A stretch of DNA of 6,777 nt, taken from Gammaproteobacteria bacterium. GTDB taxonomy: Bacteria; Pseudomonadota; Gammaproteobacteria; HK1. Positions 5,346 through 6,777 of the stretch are shown here, in pieces (the first letter of the stretch is position 1; each line of letters begins with the position of its first letter). Location: the NCBI GenBank assembly GCA_020444775.1, contig JAGRHX010000315.1:1-6777 (forward strand), in the 5' to 3' direction. A program made the position numbers and the translations under genes. A model generated the notes under the pieces. It saw only the letters and a program-made list of their open reading frames with translations, was not told the DNA's origin and did no database searches.

Positions 5346-6734
5346 TCAGCCGGACCCGGGTGGGGCGGACGGACGGTCGCTGCTCGCGCCTGAATCATCG
5401 ACCGATGATGCCTCATCGGGCGGGGTATGAGGCGCGGAAGACCTGCTCGGGGCGCCCTGATTGCGTGCCGTGAGAGCTCGCAGCTCGTGATCGAGCCGCA
5501 GGGCCAGGGCCGCCTGCTTTCTGGCGAGATCCAGCAATGCCATGATCTGCTCGTCCAGACGGCTCAGTCGTTCACGCAGTCGCTGGGTCTGCTCTTCACG
5601 GTCGCGAATCATCGTCTCGATACGTGCGAGCTCGTCGAGCATGACCGCGCCGCGCGGGTTGTCTGTCATGCGTGCGGGCGTGGCGTCATCCACCACCGAC
5701 GCGTCGCTCAGCTTCAGTCTATAGCCCTGCTCCGCTGCCGCGGGCGCCTCGGGTGGCGTGGCCAGGACCACACCGAGCCGGGCCGGGTCGGCGCTTGGCG
5801 GCGTGTTGTCCGGATGCCGCTGCGGACGGCTTTGCGGACCCGTTGTCTCGGCGGCCAGTGACACGCCGTCAGCGGATTGCAGTGGGCGCAGTGGCGTATG
5901 TCCGCGCAGCATCGCGCGTGCCTCGCGCGGGCTTTGGCGGCGGGCCTCGTCAACGCTCGGAACAGACAGCCGGCTACCAACCAGCAGCTGGTCCGGGTCA
6001 CCCCTGCCGAACGCGCCTGGATTGTGCTGGAACAACGCGACCGCCATCTGCGAGCCGGCCACCGGCAGATCGCGGGCCAGCGCGGTGCCCAGTCCCCACA
6101 AGGTGTCGCCGGGACGCACCACGTAGCTGCCGTCGGCCGTGCTGGAAAGCGGTGACAGGCTGTCGCGAATCGGGGCTTTGCGGACAGGTGGTCTGTGGAA
6201 TGATGCCTGGGACGATTTCGATGCTGGTACAAAAGCGCGGGCAGGTCCGCTGGCGGCGCTCGGGGCCTGGAAGCGGCCGTAGTTCGGTGGATCGAGGATC
6301 AGGGTGTACTCGCGCTGCACGCTCGCCGAGCTGCGCGTGCTCGCGTTCAGGATCAGCACCAGCAGCGGCTCGGTGACGAGCTCGGTGCTGTTCAGCTGGA
6401 TGCTGTCACGGGTCTCGCTGACCCGGGCGCGAATGGCCTGTGAGGACAGCCCGCTGGGCTGCAGCTCGCTCGGGAATTGCAACCCGATCTCGACCTCGCC
6501 GTCGCTCGCGGTGACACCGGTCAGTGGTACCTCGGCACGTAGCGCCTCGCCCAGTCGACTGTGGACCCGGATCGGTCCCAGGCCGAGCGCCAGGCAGTCC
6601 GGTCCCCAGAGCAGCGCAAGCAGCGCGACCCGACGCGCCAGCCATGCGAACCGACCGTGGTCGCGACCACCTCGCGGAGTCGGGCTCGACTCGATACGTG
6701 GCTGGCGGGGGATTGACCGATGTCGGTTGGTCAT
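5346..6734 (-). CDS. Short FimV-like protein (FimV core, LysM-like motif, coiled coil)
   Basis: This 462-residue protein has an Arg-rich n-region and a hydrophobic stretch (VALLALLWGPDCLA, 37-49), a signal peptide probably cut just before LGLGPIRVHS. Residues ~50-150 are the FimV core domain, ending in the typical REYTLILDPP (141-150). A Ser/Pro-rich linker leads to a LysM-like, peptidoglycan-binding motif: YVVRPGDTLWGLG (204-216) through QMAVALFQHNPGAF to VGSRLSVPS (252-260). After a disordered Pro/Ala-rich stretch, residues 364-421 form a coiled coil, and the tail is Ser/Pro-rich. Full FimV/HubP proteins, which organise the cell pole and type IV pilus assembly, are about twice as long and continue with a membrane segment and TPR repeats; neither is here. 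The protein would therefore be periplasmic. The ATG at 6734 has a weak GGAC upstream; the frame remains open to the window edge, so an earlier start is not excluded. Confidence 0.85.
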   Translation of the reverse strand: MTNRHRSIPRQPRIESSPTPRGGRDHGRFAWLARRVALLALLWGPDCLALGLGPIRVHSRLGEALRAEVPLTGVTASDGEVEIGLQFPSELQPSGLSSQAIRARVSETRDSIQLNSTELVTEPLLVLILNASTRSSASVQREYTLILDPPNYGRFQAPSAASGPARAFVPASKSSQASFHRPPVRKAPIRDSLSPLSSTADGSYVVRPGDTLWGLGTALARDLPVAGSQMAVALFQHNPGAFGRGDPDQLLVGSRLSVPSVDEARRQSPREARAMLRGHTPLRPLQSADGVSLAAETTGPQSRPQRHPDNTPPSADPARLGVVLATPPEAPAAAEQGYRLKLSDASVVDDATPARMTDNPRGAVMLDELARIETMIRDREEQTQRLRERLSRLDEQIMALLDLARKQAALALRLDHELRALTARNQGAPSRSSAPHTPPDEASSVDDSGASSDRPSAPPGSG

Positions 6735-6777
6735 GGGTCCGATTGTTGCGGCCCGCGCGCTGGCGCGTCGGCGAGAA

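Noticed and set aside
4724..5473. Plus-strand open frame of 249 codons opposite the decarboxylase gene
   Set aside because: It is antisense to a clearly recognised PcaC-like gene and spans unrelated regions; no family features.
5672..6376. Plus-strand open frame of 234 codons opposite the FimV-like gene
   Set aside because: Arg/Pro/Ala-rich, no domain, antisense to the FimV core and LysM-like coding sequence.

Overview
The window is GC-rich chromosomal DNA, most likely from a gammaproteobacterium. The clues are a YcbZ-type Lon-family protease, a protein with a FimV core domain, and a two-messenger style signalling neighbourhood. FimV-core proteins are characteristic of Gammaproteobacteria. 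A Chromatiales-like lineage is plausible, but the sequence alone does not settle it. There are no rRNA or tRNA genes, no insertion sequence, no CRISPR array and no phage genes.

Layout. (1) Positions 1-1020, plus strand: the 3' end of a Lon-family (YcbZ-like) protease gene that begins before the window. (2) 1046-2800, minus strand, convergent with it: a receiver-GGDEF protein with a strongly eroded EAL-like domain, probably a diguanylate cyclase. (3) 2801-3468: a 668-bp divergent intergenic region, unusually rich in structure. It holds a 20-bp dyad, a second dyad, five tandem 12-bp repeats, a candidate -10 box, two hairpins, and a hairpin over the next gene's ribosome-binding site and start codon. 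(4) 3469-4746, plus strand: a DUF3095-family protein whose N-terminal half carries the two metal-binding aspartates and spacing of a class III nucleotidyl cyclase. (5) 4829-5233, minus strand: a small PcaC-like carboxymuconolactone decarboxylase family protein. (6) 5346-6734, minus strand: a short FimV-like protein with a signal peptide, FimV core, LysM-like motif and coiled coil, but without the usual C-terminal membrane and TPR region.

How the genes may work together. The central pair, a c-di-GMP synthase candidate and a cyclase-fold DUF3095 protein, is divergently transcribed from one structured region, so shared control is plausible. FimV proteins in pseudomonads are linked to type IV pili and cAMP signalling, so a FimV-like gene nearby is suggestive, but the convergent and divergent arrangement shows no operon linking them. 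The protease and the decarboxylase look like unrelated neighbours. The strongest leads are the cyclase-like active site in the DUF3095 protein and the architecture of the 2801-3468 region.
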